Assembly: GCF_042767895.1 (NCBI RefSeq) | Contig: NC_091564.1 | Location: 10,452,294-10,502,293, forward strand | Origin: Penaeus vannamei | Lineage: Eukaryota; Arthropoda; Malacostraca; Decapoda; Penaeidae | Reading direction: 5' to 3' | Length of the DNA stretch: 50,000 nt | In this document: piece after piece, positions 10,885 through 23,555 of the stretch | Position numbering within the stretch: position 1 is the first letter of the stretch | Layout: each line of letters starts with the position of its first letter | Notes under the pieces: generated by a model | What the model was told of the DNA's origin: nothing | The model's input: the letters and a program-made list of their open reading frames with translations, nothing else | Databases searched by the model: none | Made by a program: the position numbers and the translations under genes

Positions 10885-12570
10885 TGTCTTCGAAAACGGT
10901 GACATGCATTTTAAGGTGTCTTTGTCCGCTCTCCTTCGCCGCCCAGGGATATCAGGAAGGTGGAATAGGAGGTATTGTTTAGGATAATAGGTCTACAACG
11001 GTATAATAGCCTTCCGAGAAGGATTAAAAAGGTTTGGGGAAGAATGGAAGTAGGTCTAACTTGACGGCATTTTTGTTGTTTATTATCATCATTCGCATTG
11101 GCATCTCTATTTATAGCGTAAGTTCGGTGACATTATTATGATTGTCATTTAATTTAGAATTTCATTATTTGTGATTGTCGCACCATTCGTAGGACCGACG
11201 CACTTATATCATCGATGCATTCTAGATCACTTTACTGATAGATTACGCATTGGAATATTTTTTTAGAAAAACTACAGAGACAACATTATGTAATGTCAAG
11301 TGATCATAGCGTAAATGGTGATGGTATTGTCTCGCAAGGTAATAAGTTTGCTTTGTATCAGATAAGCTCCATAGATAGTGTCGTTGATTAATGTAGCAGT
11401 TATTGCTTGATAAGAGAGTATTATCGTTACCGACTATGGGTATGATTGTGTCTCGTATCGCGGCTCAAGATGTCGCCATGAGAGCGGATCAGGGCTGCCT
11501 TGTGGACGCCGTGCGAAAGTCTGCGGGAAGTTATCCACATATGAATGTTGCGATTTTAAATTTTAGCTTTATAGTATTGCGAAGAACGTCTATAATGATG
11601 AAATTCTTATGAATACATATTCTTTGTTTTATAAGAAAAACTATCTTGTGTAAATTTTATTTTTATTGAATGAGTACCTTCATTTTATGAGCCCATCATT
11701 TTATATATATATTGCCTCGTATGTCTTAATAAAAGATCCGTCATTTATATTCTCATAAAGTTTATATCAGGCTTAGGTGTGGCCATGTTGCATGCCAGAG
11801 ATAAGAAGATATTGCTCTCCATCAAGGGATTTCGCCTTAATCACCCGGAAATGCCATCCGGAATATTGCTCCAGATCCCCTCGAGAAAGTTATTGAGAGT
11901 GTACAGCAGTTCATTGGGCTTTGCAACATCTTTTAGTTGTACTTGGATGTTCGTATTGATGGGAGAGATTGCATTATTATAGTTATTTTTATAGTTATTT
12001 TTTATGGTTAGTAATATCGTCAAAATTTGGAGTTTTGGTTTTGTTTCTGTCGGCATGTTTGAGTGCAACTTTTCGCTGACGTTTTGTATTTTATTTCACT
12101 AAGGTTCAAGTGTTCGCTAATCTTATAGATTTTATCATATGCGTTCGAGAGAGGGCATTTCCTTCAATCCCCAGGAGACACGAGATCATAGTTATAAATA
12201 TATGCGGACTTTTTTTTCCTTAAATTCAGGCTAGACTTGCGATTGGTCGAGGTATCATAAGGATCTATGCACGAAAGGCGTTCACGATCCTTTCGCAATG
12301 ATGAACTTGTTGAAAGAAGAGTTATTGCAAGCATTTTTTTTATGGGGTATCGATACGAGTCGGATTATTAGGAGATGCGCTCGTTAGCCTGGATCTTGGC
12401 TTCGTGAATCAGCTCTCATCCCACGAGCCGGGGTATAGACATTTGATTCCCACCGTCATGTCCCTTCCCGGTCTCCCACTACCTTCTCACTGCCTTCTCA
12501 CTCCCACTCCCCTTCTCTTAATCCTCCGTTCTGTGTATTATCCTCTCCCAATTTTCGTTCCTTCTTCGAC
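10885..12570. other. unique AT-rich sequence, no gene recognised
   Basis: Ordinary-looking, non-repetitive sequence. Short frames at 11403-11612 and 11779-11982 on the + strand have mixed residue use but match no family I know and lack clear splice sites. Confidence 0.45.
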
Positions 12571-12710
12571 CTTCCTCTTTTTCTCTCTCCCTTTCTCCTT
12601 CCATCCTCCTCTTTCTCTCTCCCTTTCTCCTTTCATCCTCCTCTTTCTCTCTCCCTTTCTCCTTCATCTTCCTCTTTCTCTCTCCCTTTCTCCTCCCATC
12701 CTCCTACTCC
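12571..12710. repeat. 32-bp pyrimidine minisatellite, 4 copies
   Basis: TTTCTCTCTCCCTTTCTCC recurs at 12580, 12612, 12644 and 12675 (spacing 32, 32, 31). Confidence 0.85.
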
Positions 12711-12759
12711 CGCCCTTCTTCTCTTCTCCCTCTTTCCTTCCTTCTCCTTCCTCACTTCG

Positions 12760-12784
12760 CCCCCCCCCCCACACACACACACAC
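12760..12784. repeat. C11 followed by (AC)7
   Basis: A C-run abuts a short AC microsatellite. The same C-run-first junction recurs elsewhere in the window. Confidence 0.9.
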
Positions 12785-13045
12785 TCTCAACCACTCGGTG
12801 ATATGAACACGTCATTTCTCATCATGATGTCAGACAACCTTCCTTCACCCCGAACGTTCATTTCTTTTTTTTTTGTCGTTCTTTTTGACTTCATGTTTTG
12901 CGGTGAAATTGATAGGATGTAACATAGATCTGTAGGATATTTGTTTTTGAGGCAGGTGATGTGAATCGTGTATTTTTATTGCTTACGTTTCGTGGGAATA
13001 TAAAGAGGATCTTGATCTTTGATATATGTGTTCGCGCACGCACGT
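12785..13045. other. short unique island, nothing recognised
   Basis: T-rich sequence with no gene signal. Confidence 0.4.
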
Positions 13046-13342
13046 GTACATACATATGCATAGACATAGGCATATACATATACGTATACATACAGACACA
13101 TATATACACATACACTTATACATACACATTCACATATACAAAGACATATACACACATACACTTATACATACACATTCACATGCACAAAGACATATACACA
13201 CATACACTTATACATACACATTCACATACACAAAGACATATACACACGTACACTTATACATAGACATTCACATACACAAAGACATATACACACGTACACT
13301 TATACATACACATTCACATACACAAAGACACATATTCTCGCT
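13046..13342. repeat. 46-bp AC-rich minisatellite, 5 copies
   Basis: After an AC/AT-rich lead-in, the motif CACTTATA recurs at 13113, 13159, 13205, 13251 and 13297, exactly 46 bp each time. Forty-six is not divisible by 3, so the His/Thr/Ile-rich frames are artefacts. Confidence 0.95.
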
Positions 13343-13722
13343 CCCACTTTAAGGTCTACATCTGCCCCTTCCCACTTCCCTTCTTTTCCCCTTAAACTCC
13401 CCCTCCTCTTTCTCTTTTCCTTATCCCCTTCCCTCCCTCTTACACCCCCAATTTTCGAGCCCCACCTCCCTTCCCCTCCGTTTCCCCTTCCCCGTCCCCT
13501 TCTACTCTAAAAATCTCATCCGTTTCCCCTCGGATTCCCTTTCCTTATCTTCGTTTTCTCTTTAAGCCCCTCCTTCCATTATCTCTCTCTCCCTTTCTCC
13601 TCTCCCCTCTTTTCCCACTTCTCCTCTTTCCCTTCTTCTTAACGTCCCCCCTCGGGTAGTCGTGTAAATATTAACTGTGCATGAACCGACGTTCTAACTT
13701 CTTTTCAGTGCAATTGCCTCGA
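13343..13722. other. pyrimidine-rich intron-like sequence
   Basis: C/T-rich with scattered A, no defined unit and no exon recognised. Confidence 0.5.
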
Positions 13723-13813
13723 AGAATGATAATGATGATAATGGTAATGGTAATGGTGATAGTGACGAGGATGATGTTAATGATAATAATTATGATAATT
13801 ATAATAGTAATGT
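13723..13813. repeat. ATG/ATA/GGT trinucleotide-like tract
   Basis: Imperfect TAATGA and TAATGG hexamers. Confidence 0.7.
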
Positions 13814-13820
13814 TTGTATA

Positions 13821-13904
13821 TGCGCGCGCGCACACAAACACACACGCACGCACACACACACGCACACACACGCACACACACACGCACACACACACGCACA
13901 CACA

Positions 13905-14001
<97 letters not shown>

Positions 14002-14118
14002 CCTTTCTCTCTTTTCCTCTTTCTTCCTTTTTCTCTTTTCCTTTCTTCCTTTATCTCTTTTCCTCTCTCCCTCCCTCTCCTCCTCTCCCTCCCCTCCCAC
14101 CCCACCCCCCTGTCAGCA
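13821..14118. repeat. (CG)4-(AC)n-(CT)n compound microsatellite with CT-rich tail
   Basis: GCGCGCGC at 13822-13829, AC with interspersed CGCA to 13906, perfect (CT)45 to 13997, then CCT/TTC-rich DNA to the CAG at 14117-14119. The alternating purine-pyrimidine first half favours Z-DNA. Confidence 0.9.
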
Positions 14119-14119
14119 G

Positions 14120-14176
14120 AGGGCGTGAGGAGAGGTCAGCGGAGGGTGAGTCTGCGGGGAGTGTTTATCGTGGGCG
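14120..14176 (+). other. candidate exon with microsatellite-derived acceptor
   Basis: The CT/CCT tract supplies a very long pyrimidine tract ending CAG at 14119. The next strong donor is GGGCG|GTAAGT at 14177, giving a 57-nt exon. Its second frame is open (Gly-Arg-Glu-Glu-Arg...). No good CTRAY branch point lies in the usual window, so splicing may be weak or absent. An internal GTGAGT at 14145-14150 is an alternative donor. Confidence 0.2.
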
Positions 14177-14559
14177 GTAAGTAAGGCACGGTGAAGGATG
14201 GTAGAACACTTGGGTCCTGCCCCGCTTGAGGGTGAAGTGTGGGGGCAGAGGAAGAGGGGGGGGAGGGGGCTGATGGGGTGATGCGGGTGTGGAGGTGGTC
14301 ACACAAGCATGACATCACCCACCATTGTGCGTAGGCGCCTGAGCACACCTGCATCAACTATTGCAACACATACTAACTCCTCCCCCTTCCTCGTTACCTT
14401 TCTCTCTTCCCTCTCCCCCCATCTCCCTTATCCCTTTATCCCTCTTCTCATTTCTTCCACATTTTCCATCCTTCACCTTCCTCATACCCTTTCCTTTTAT
14501 TTATCTATCTCATCAGCCTCCTTTTCCTCTCCCATCTCCCTTCTCTCCCTCTTCTCTCT
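14177..14559. other. unique then pyrimidine-rich sequence
   Basis: G-rich at 14225-14300, pyrimidine-rich afterwards. No gene recognised. Confidence 0.45.
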
Positions 14560-14800
14560 CTTATATCCCGCCTTACCCTATCCTCCCCTTCCCCTCCCTC
14601 CCTTATCTCCGCCATACCCTATCCTCCCCTTCCCCTCCCTCCCTTATCTCCTGCCTTACCCTATCCTCCCCTTCCCCTCCCTCCCATATCTCCTGCCTTA
14701 CCCTATTCTCCCCTGCCCCTCCCTCTCTGTCTCCCTCTTTCATCTCCCGCCATACCCTATCCTCCCCTTCCCCTCCCTCCCTTATCCTTCTCTTTCCCCT
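14560..14800. repeat. ~42-bp C/T-rich minisatellite, 5 copies
   Basis: CCCTATCCTCCCC-type cores recur at 14576, 14617, 14659, 14701 and 14755 (spacing 41, 42, 42, 54). Its Ser/Pro/Leu frames are repeat artefacts. Confidence 0.85.
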
Positions 14801-15270
14801 TTCCCTGTCCTCTTCCCTGGCAACTTGTGCATGGGGAAGTAACGCGTCCCGTCACCCCTTCCCTTTCTCCGGGTTTCCCTCGTCCCAGGGAGTTATTTCC
14901 CGGCCGAGGCTTTATCCGCCGAGAGAAGCTGTTAAGACGGTTTCCACGTCCCGGCAGGCACGCTGATGAGATGCATCATCATCGCGGTAAAACATCTCGG
15001 GCCGGTTCGTTGTCGTAACGGGAAATGAGGTTCTATCCGCGCGATGCACTTATTTTTAATTAAATATCCATCGTGGAAATGAAACGCGGGGTCGATGTTA
15101 TGACAAGGGCAGAGAATAGGGTTAAGGATTGGGGTGGGGGGTTGGTGGGTTGGATAGGGCGAGGAGGGGGGTGGAATTCACCTCATTGAAAAAGGCCTGT
15201 CGTTGTATCTGAGATTAGGCGTATATCCAATCATCTAATCAATGTCGGGATATCCGAAGAAAGCCAAACA

Positions 15271-15315
15271 CGTTATCTAATTCCTCGCCGATATTAAGAG
15301 ACTTGCCAGATAACG
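15271..15315. promoter_or_regulatory. inverted GATA-type pair
   Basis: CGTTATCT at 15271-15278 and its exact reverse complement AGATAACG at 15308-15315. The second arm runs into a CGTCA half-CRE. GATA factors bind WGATAR; function is inferred only. Confidence 0.3.
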
Positions 15316-15465
15316 TCATCAACTCTGAATATGTCAGATAAATTCACCCGCTGATGTCATTCCCGAGAGCACATTTAATTAAGTAATAAATCCGATTACA
15401 CACATTTGATACGGCCTTCGACATTTTTACAAAGTTCTTGCCGCACGCAGTTCCCAGGGGAAAAC

Positions 15466-15473
15466 TGACGTCA
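15466..15473. promoter_or_regulatory. CRE-type palindrome TGACGTCA
   Basis: Perfect octamer followed by C, in a repeat-free island. Confidence 0.4.
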
Positions 15474-15685
15474 CCAAAGCACTACTTTTCGGATTTTGTC
15501 TCCGCTTCGCTCCCCTAATGACACCCGCGGCCGAATTCGATGACATACAATTTGCCCGGAAAGCAAAAATGAAATCTTCATTCGTCGAGGTATTCGCCTC
15601 CTCTGACTCGCTTTTTTCAATGGTCGTGTTTCTCACCGGTGTGGCTTTTCTCGTCTCCTCTCGAAGAAGAGGGGGGGGGGAGGAG

Positions 15686-15900
15686 GAAGGAGGAGGATAG
15701 GAGAGACAGTAGATGGAAGGAGAGGAGAGAAAGTAGATGGAAGGAGGGGAGAGAAAGTAGATGGAAGGAGAGGAGAGAAAGTAGATGGAAGGAGAGGAGA
15801 GAAAGTAGATGGAAGGAGAGGAGAGAAAGTAGATGGAAGGAGAGGAAAGAAAGTAGAAGGAAGAAGATGAGAGAAAGTAGAAGTAGAGGAGATGGAGGAG
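15686..15900. repeat. 24-bp purine minisatellite, 8 copies
   Basis: GTAGATGG or GTAGAAG(G) recurs at 15709, 15733, 15757, 15781, 15805, 15829, 15853 and 15877, exactly 24 bp apart. Because 24 is divisible by 3, both strands carry in-frame octapeptide repeats (plus SRWKERRE, minus SIYFLSSP). I still read this as non-coding: there is no flanking unique coding sequence. Confidence 0.95.
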
Positions 15901-16389
<489 letters not shown>

Positions 16390-16571
16390 TTTTTTTTACT
16401 TATTTATACTTGTTTTTATATACTTATGTATACATAAATATTCCACATAACTTAAGACCTTATATATTTCTCGAGCATGTTTTTCACCTCAATTCTAGAT
16501 TCCCATATTTTTAGAGAACATATATATGTTTGTCGTGGGTTGGTGGGAAGGATGGAGAATCATTTTATGTG

Positions 16572-16579
16572 CCCCCCCC

Positions 16580-16607
<28 letters not shown>
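16572..16607. repeat. C8-A28 junction
   Basis: Eight C followed directly by 28 A. No retroelement body lies upstream, so I do not call it a poly-A tail. Confidence 0.9.
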
Positions 16608-16611
<4 letters not shown>

Positions 16612-16884
16612 GGTCGAGGACTAAATTTGGGTATGACAAAGGCTCGGGGTGCTTCGGTTATGGAAGGAATGTAAGATGAAGGAGTGAAGGAAGGGTTCCC
16701 AGTGGCCACTCAGGCAAGCAAGCAAGCAAGCAAGCGGGCAGGAACGGCGAGCTAATACGAATGGCAGTCGATCAAGCATTCAGCCGGTTATTCGAATGTC
16801 AAGTTTCTCGGTGGCAGTTTGGCGAATATTTCGAGTAGTTTAGCCAGGGGAGGGAAAAGGGTAAAAAATAGGAGGGGAATTGCT
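16608..16884. other. short unique stretch with (GCAA)5
   Basis: Contains a five-unit GCAA tetranucleotide array at about 16713-16734; otherwise unremarkable. Confidence 0.5.
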
Positions 16885-17678
16885 TTCTGTGTCTCTCCTT
16901 CTTCATTGGCTTTCCTTCTTTCTATCTCTTTTCGTCGTCTTTTTTTTCTCTCTCTTGGGTCTTCTCCCCCTGTTGCGATTTTGTATTCCTTCCTCTCCCT
17001 TTTTCCATGTTCTTGTTATTTTGTTAGTCTTCCTGGCTCACCTCTTCCCCTTTCCCCTGTTCCATTCCCCTGTTCCGTCCCCGGTACATAATATCTTGTT
17101 CCATTTCCTTATCTTTTCTTATCCTTTTTTCAGATATATTCAACCCAATTCTTTTGTTTTCTTTTTTTGCTCTTTTTCACCTTCTAGATCTTCATGCAAC
17201 TTTTCCCTTTTCTTCTCTACTCCTCTACATCCTCTTCCTTTGCTCTTCTTCCCTCCTTCCTAACTTTCCCCCCTCCCCCTCTTCATCCTTCCCTTCTCCT
17301 TCCTTCTCTGGTTCCGCTATCTTCGTTTCCCCTTCTTCTCCCCTGACCTTTTCTTCTCTCCTTATTCGTTTTCTTTTTGCCCTCTCCTCTTAATGTGTCC
17401 TTCCTCATCCATTTCTCCCTTCAACCTGTGTTCTACCTCCTATTCTCCTTCCTAACCTCTTCCTCATCTTCTTCTTGAACTTTTCCCTCCTCTTCCTCTT
17501 CTTCCTTGAATTTACCCCTCCTCTATTTCTTCTTCCTTGCCTTTTCTCCTCCTCTTACTCTTCTTCCTTGAATTTTCCCCTCCTCTTCTTCTTCTTCCTT
17601 GCCTTTTTCCCTCCTCTGCATCCTCGCATTTTCCTCTCCTGTTCCTCCTCTCCCTTCTACCCCGCACTTAATAAACCA
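16885..17678. repeat. 800-bp pyrimidine-rich tract
   Basis: C/T-rich throughout. From about 17440 to 17620 it contains imperfect units around CTTCTTCCTTGAATTTTCCC. It runs directly up to the branch-point motif of the 17700/17701 splice site, so it may act as an extended polypyrimidine tract. Confidence 0.6.
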
Positions 17679-17761
17679 CTGACGTCTTCTCTCGTTTCAG
17701 GTAAGCCCCAGATCGCCAGCGACCTCCCGTCCTCTCAGCGATCCCGGCAGTGAGAGTGAGT
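17679..17761 (+). other. candidate recursive splice site (ratchet point 2) with downstream donors
   Basis: CTGAC at 17679-17683 is a consensus branch point, with the A at 17682, 18 nt from the end of the AG. It is followed by TCTTCTCTCGTTTCAG ending at 17700 and directly by GTAAGC at 17701-17706. Downstream donors GTGAGA (17750) and AGA|GTGAGT (17756-17761) define a possible 49- or 55-nt recursive-splicing exon. The layout matches ratchet point 1, 8.9 kb upstream on the same strand. The alternative is an ordinary short exon starting GTAAGC, whose first and third frames are partly open. Confidence 0.5.
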
Positions 17762-18180
17762 CATATTATTCATTTTATTTGTTGATCTTTCCATCGTCGC
17801 CTGACATCATCATCTCCGTCGGTGTGGTTGTATGTATCCCATTTCCTCATCCTGACAAAGAGTTATTGTTCGCGCGGATAGGTTTCGTGGTTTTCAAGGG
17901 TGGCTGTCTGGCTGCCTCTTGAGACGTTTTTGCTTCTTCTCTTTTTGTCCCTCTGTTTATATCAGTCTTGTTTTATTTACACGTGGCTATATATGTCTAT
18001 CTTACCTATCCGTTTAGTTGTATGTATTCATCTATTCATGTGTTTCAAACTATCTCGACGGATCTATCCTCCCTCCTAATCTACTACGAGTACTTCCATG
18101 CAAGTAATGTTGTGGGATAATGAAACATACCAAACGTGGACGTAGAGGAATTTCGGTTGGAAGTGTTTTGACTCCCTTAG
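17762..18180. other. unique intron-like sequence
   Basis: Repeat-free, T-rich, ending in the possible acceptor GACTCCCTTAG at 18180. Confidence 0.4.
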
Positions 18181-18267
18181 TAACCCAAACTCGTTCCAAA
18201 AGAATGGCATTGGCATGTTGTATAGGGCAGCACAACCGGAGTAACCGGCCTGTATCGCTGGGAGCAG
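18181..18267 (+). other. candidate 87-nt exon
   Basis: Bounded by a modest acceptor (TTTTGACTCCCTTAG) and a perfect consensus donor GAGCAG|GTGAGT at 18268. Frame 3 is open throughout and contains an ATG (…SKRMALACCIGQHNRSN…), so it could carry a start codon downstream of untranslated exon 1. The peptide matches nothing I know, and the acceptor has a short pyrimidine tract. Confidence 0.25.
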
Positions 18268-18475
18268 GTGAGTGTTAGGGTATCAGTCATCTCCCTCGCA
18301 CCACGCCCTCTGTGTACACGCCACGGGCTCTGTATCTCTGCTGCTGTAAACATTAACTACTCTCGATTTCCCACAGATTAAAGTATGAGGTTACGTATAC
18401 TTTATGCGCTGGAACAGCAATGAGCAATTGAGTGGGGATAGATCTGAGCCCCGGAGCAGATGTTCCCGGCCGTTA
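18268..18475. other. unique sequence
   Basis: Repeat-free, no gene recognised; leads into the motif cluster. Confidence 0.4.
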
Positions 18476-18601
18476 ATTTGCATACGACATTGTCTAAATT
18501 GATGATGCCATTATATGCACAGGCATTGTTGACAATGACGTCACATCAGACCAACGCTGTGTTGTTTCAATTAATCGCGCGGCCGCAAACAGCGCCAGCT
18601 G
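18476..18601. promoter_or_regulatory. candidate cis-regulatory cluster (POU, SOX, CRE, E-box motifs)
   Basis: Within 126 bp are the POU octamer ATTTGCAT (18476-18483), a SOX-type ACATTGT (18487-18493), an inverted SOX pair CATTGTTGACAATG (18524-18537), a CRE TGACGTCA overlapping its last two bases (18536-18543), a homeobox-type TTAATC near 18571 and CAGCTG (18596-18601). The block is free of simple repeats. Such density of full-length consensus motifs suggests an enhancer, but this is inference from motif matches alone. Confidence 0.4.
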
Positions 18602-18799
18602 TCACTATCAGTACTTGTCAAGAGACGAGGAAAGCTTAACCCGACGTGACAGATCTAATTTTATTTCCGTGTCGAACTTAAGGGCGTATCATATTCGCTG
18701 AGCAACGTCTAAAAATACGTACTTATATACCCATCCACCACGCCACGTGTTATCCCGTAAGTGGCCTTATTATGCTGTAGGTCAAACAGGATCAGTACT
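18602..18799. other. unique sequence
   Basis: Ordinary sequence with a CACGTG near 18744. Nothing else recognised. Confidence 0.35.
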
Positions 18800-19070
18800 G
18801 GTGCCCCTCCTTCGTGGGAAGTGAGATCAGGGCTAAAAGAGGGTCCTCCTTCCATTATGGCACGCGGGGTGCATCGCGCGCTTGCTGCCGTGACGTAAGT
18901 CCAGGCTGCGGCGGGATGTTGGTGGGAGATCTACCTGGCGCTGTCGAGCACAATGCGGGTCCGGTGGGTTGGGCCCAGCGGCGGCGGACTCGGGCTTTCG
19001 AACGTGTAAGGGACTGGGAAGGGCCGTTTGAATGGGACGACGAGATCGGGGACAGCGGGAGGTTGCCATT
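18800..19070 (+). other. GC-rich patch with open frame, no family recognised
   Basis: CpG-rich sequence with a plus-strand frame at 18814-19137 (non-ATG start) of about 107 codons and mixed composition. In another frame ATGGCACGCGG near 18858 reads 12 codons to a donor-like GAC|GTAAGT at about 18893. An acceptor-like TTGTTCCGTTGCAG ends near 19100. These pieces could be part of an exon or an internal promoter, but no known protein is apparent. Confidence 0.2.
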
Positions 19071-19864
<794 letters not shown>

Positions 19865-19868
<4 letters not shown>

Positions 19869-20284
19869 TTATATTAGTAATATTAAAATTAGGAAACGTT
19901 GTTTGCTGCCCACTGCAATCATTACATTTTGGTTCGTTTATGATAATGTCTTAAATTTATGTTGCTATCATTAAATTGAAATAATTATGTATTTCCATTT
20001 TGAAGATTATTTGAAGACACGGCATTTTGAACGCTATATAGTGCCATAGTTAGCGAGGGAGAGCTTGACGTCCATCCGGCAGCTCTGTTGTTACAGTGCT
20101 AATCCCACAATATTGGCTTACACCCTCACAGGACTCCTCGCTGTCTCGGATATCCTGTGAGTTTGTCCTTTCCCAGGAACGTCTTCTCGTTTGCTTTAGG
20201 ATGTCGCGACATGCCCTGGGAACGGAACTCGCCTGTCTCGGCTTGCGTTTTCTTTCTGCTCTAGGGGTTGCTGTTTTTTTTGTC
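19865..20284. other. unique sequence, nothing recognised
   Basis: AT-rich, then mixed; no exon pair identified. Confidence 0.4.
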
Positions 20285-21129
<845 letters not shown>

Positions 21130-21315
21130 TGTCACGGGAGGTTGAAGGGGGTGGAAGGGGAGGGGGAGGTGTAGAGGGAGGTGTAGAGGAGTATGGGAGT
21201 ATGGGAGAGATGAGGGGGAGTTAGGAGGGCGTAGGAGTATGGGTGGATGAGAGGAGAGGGAGTGAGGGTGGGGAAGTAGTACGGGAGACGAAGAGGGGAG
21301 GGGGGGAAGGAGGGT
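21130..21315. repeat. GGGA/GGAGT-rich purine tract
   Basis: Imperfect purine repeats, including GTAGAGGAGTATGGGAG-type units at 21170-21245. Confidence 0.7.
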
Positions 21316-21669
<354 letters not shown>

Positions 21670-21891
21670 TCCTCTATTCCATCTTACCTTTCAGGCCTTC
21701 GTCTCCTGCTTCATTGTTTTTTTCGCGTCCTCTTCGCAGAGAAGTTAGTTGGGTCTAATGATCTTTCGCCGCCGCTCGTCCCACAAGCCGATTATCGCCT
21801 TTGCGGCTTAGGTGCAGTTGGCCGTCTCTCCGTCTCTGCCGTCGCGCTCTTTTCGCTTCTTTTTCTCATGACCTTTCTTTTTTCTTTCATT
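21670..21891. other. unique sequence with acceptor-like sites
   Basis: Two acceptor-like sequences, TTACCTTTCAG (21694) and TCCTCTTCGCAG (21739), lack a matching strong donor, so I do not call an exon. Confidence 0.3.
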
Positions 21892-21969
21892 CCTTCTCTG
21901 CTTATTGTTTGTTTATTCCTTCTCTGCTTATTGTTCGTTTAATCCTTCTCTGCTTATTGTTTGTTTATT
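21892..21969. repeat. 26-bp minisatellite, 3 copies
   Basis: CCTTCTCTGCTTATTGTT recurs at 21892, 21918 and 21944; a broken fourth copy starts at 21970 and runs into C13. Confidence 0.9.
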
Positions 21970-21976
21970 CCTTCTA

Positions 21977-22854
<878 letters not shown>

Positions 22855-23245
22855 TCTCTCTCTCTCGCTCGCTCGCTCTCCCCCCTCTCTCCCTCTCTCC
22901 CCCTGTGTCTCCCTCCCTCCCTGCCCCCTCCCTAACAATCCGTCTTCTCATCCCTTTCTCCTTCCTCTTCCCATTCCCCTTCTCCCCTCCTCTTTCATTT
23001 TCTCTTCTCCTCCACTCCTGTTATCTTTTTCCCTGTCCCTTCTTCCCCCTTCCTCTTCCCAGTCCCCTTCTCCCCTCCTCTTTCGTTTTCTCTTCTCCTA
23101 CACTCCTCTTATCTTTTTCCCTTTCCCCATCCATTTCCCCTTCCCCTTCTGTCTCCCTTCCCCATTTTCCCCACCGTTTTCCCTTACCCTTCTCCCCCTC
23201 CTCTTCCCCCTTCGCCTGCTCCCCCTCCATCCCTCTTTTATTTAC
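22855..23245. repeat. pyrimidine-rich tract
   Basis: CTCT and CTCG units, then CCCTTCTCCCC-type imperfect repeats of about 110 bp (22965-23060 resembles 23040-23120). Confidence 0.65.
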
Positions 23246-23394
23246 TGATGAATTTGAAAGTTCAACTTGTGTAAAGAAACCATCGTCCTCGAAGTGTCGG
23301 GATAAGAGGCCCTTTGGGAGAGTCCCCTCTTCCCCCGAAGGAGTGGGCGAAGGAGGCGTCTCCCCCCCCTCCCTCCCCCTTGGTGACCCTGGCG

Positions 23395-23555
23395 ATGAAT
23401 GACGCTGGCGGGAGAAAGCGCGGCGGCGATTATCCCGGCGGGCGATGCAGACGCGCGCGCGGGGAGTGCAGCAGCGTCACGGCGTCTGCCAAACCCCAGC
23501 GGCTTCGAGGCAGACCGGGGCCGAGCCGGTCGTGACCTCTCCGACGCGATGTCAT
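23395..23555. promoter_or_regulatory. CpG-rich island
   Basis: Dense CG dinucleotides, including (CG)5 at about 23451-23460, in otherwise AT-richer DNA. The overlapping frame (23314-23535) is Arg/Gly/Pro-rich and unrecognised. It could be a promoter or enhancer; orientation is unknown. Confidence 0.25.

Larger units (their letters stand above)
14801..15660. other. unique island, possible regulatory DNA
   Basis: One of the few repeat-free blocks in the first 30 kb. It contains an inverted pair of GATA-type sites (15271-15278 and 15308-15315), a further AGATAA near 15336 and a CRE palindrome at 15466. No exon is recognised. Confidence 0.35.

Noticed and set aside
16572..16607. Poly-A tail of a retrotransposed element (also at 39709-39748 and the T-runs in the 211-bp array)
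   Set aside because: No element body, target-site duplication or pol III promoter visible; the C-run junction points to simple-repeat origin.
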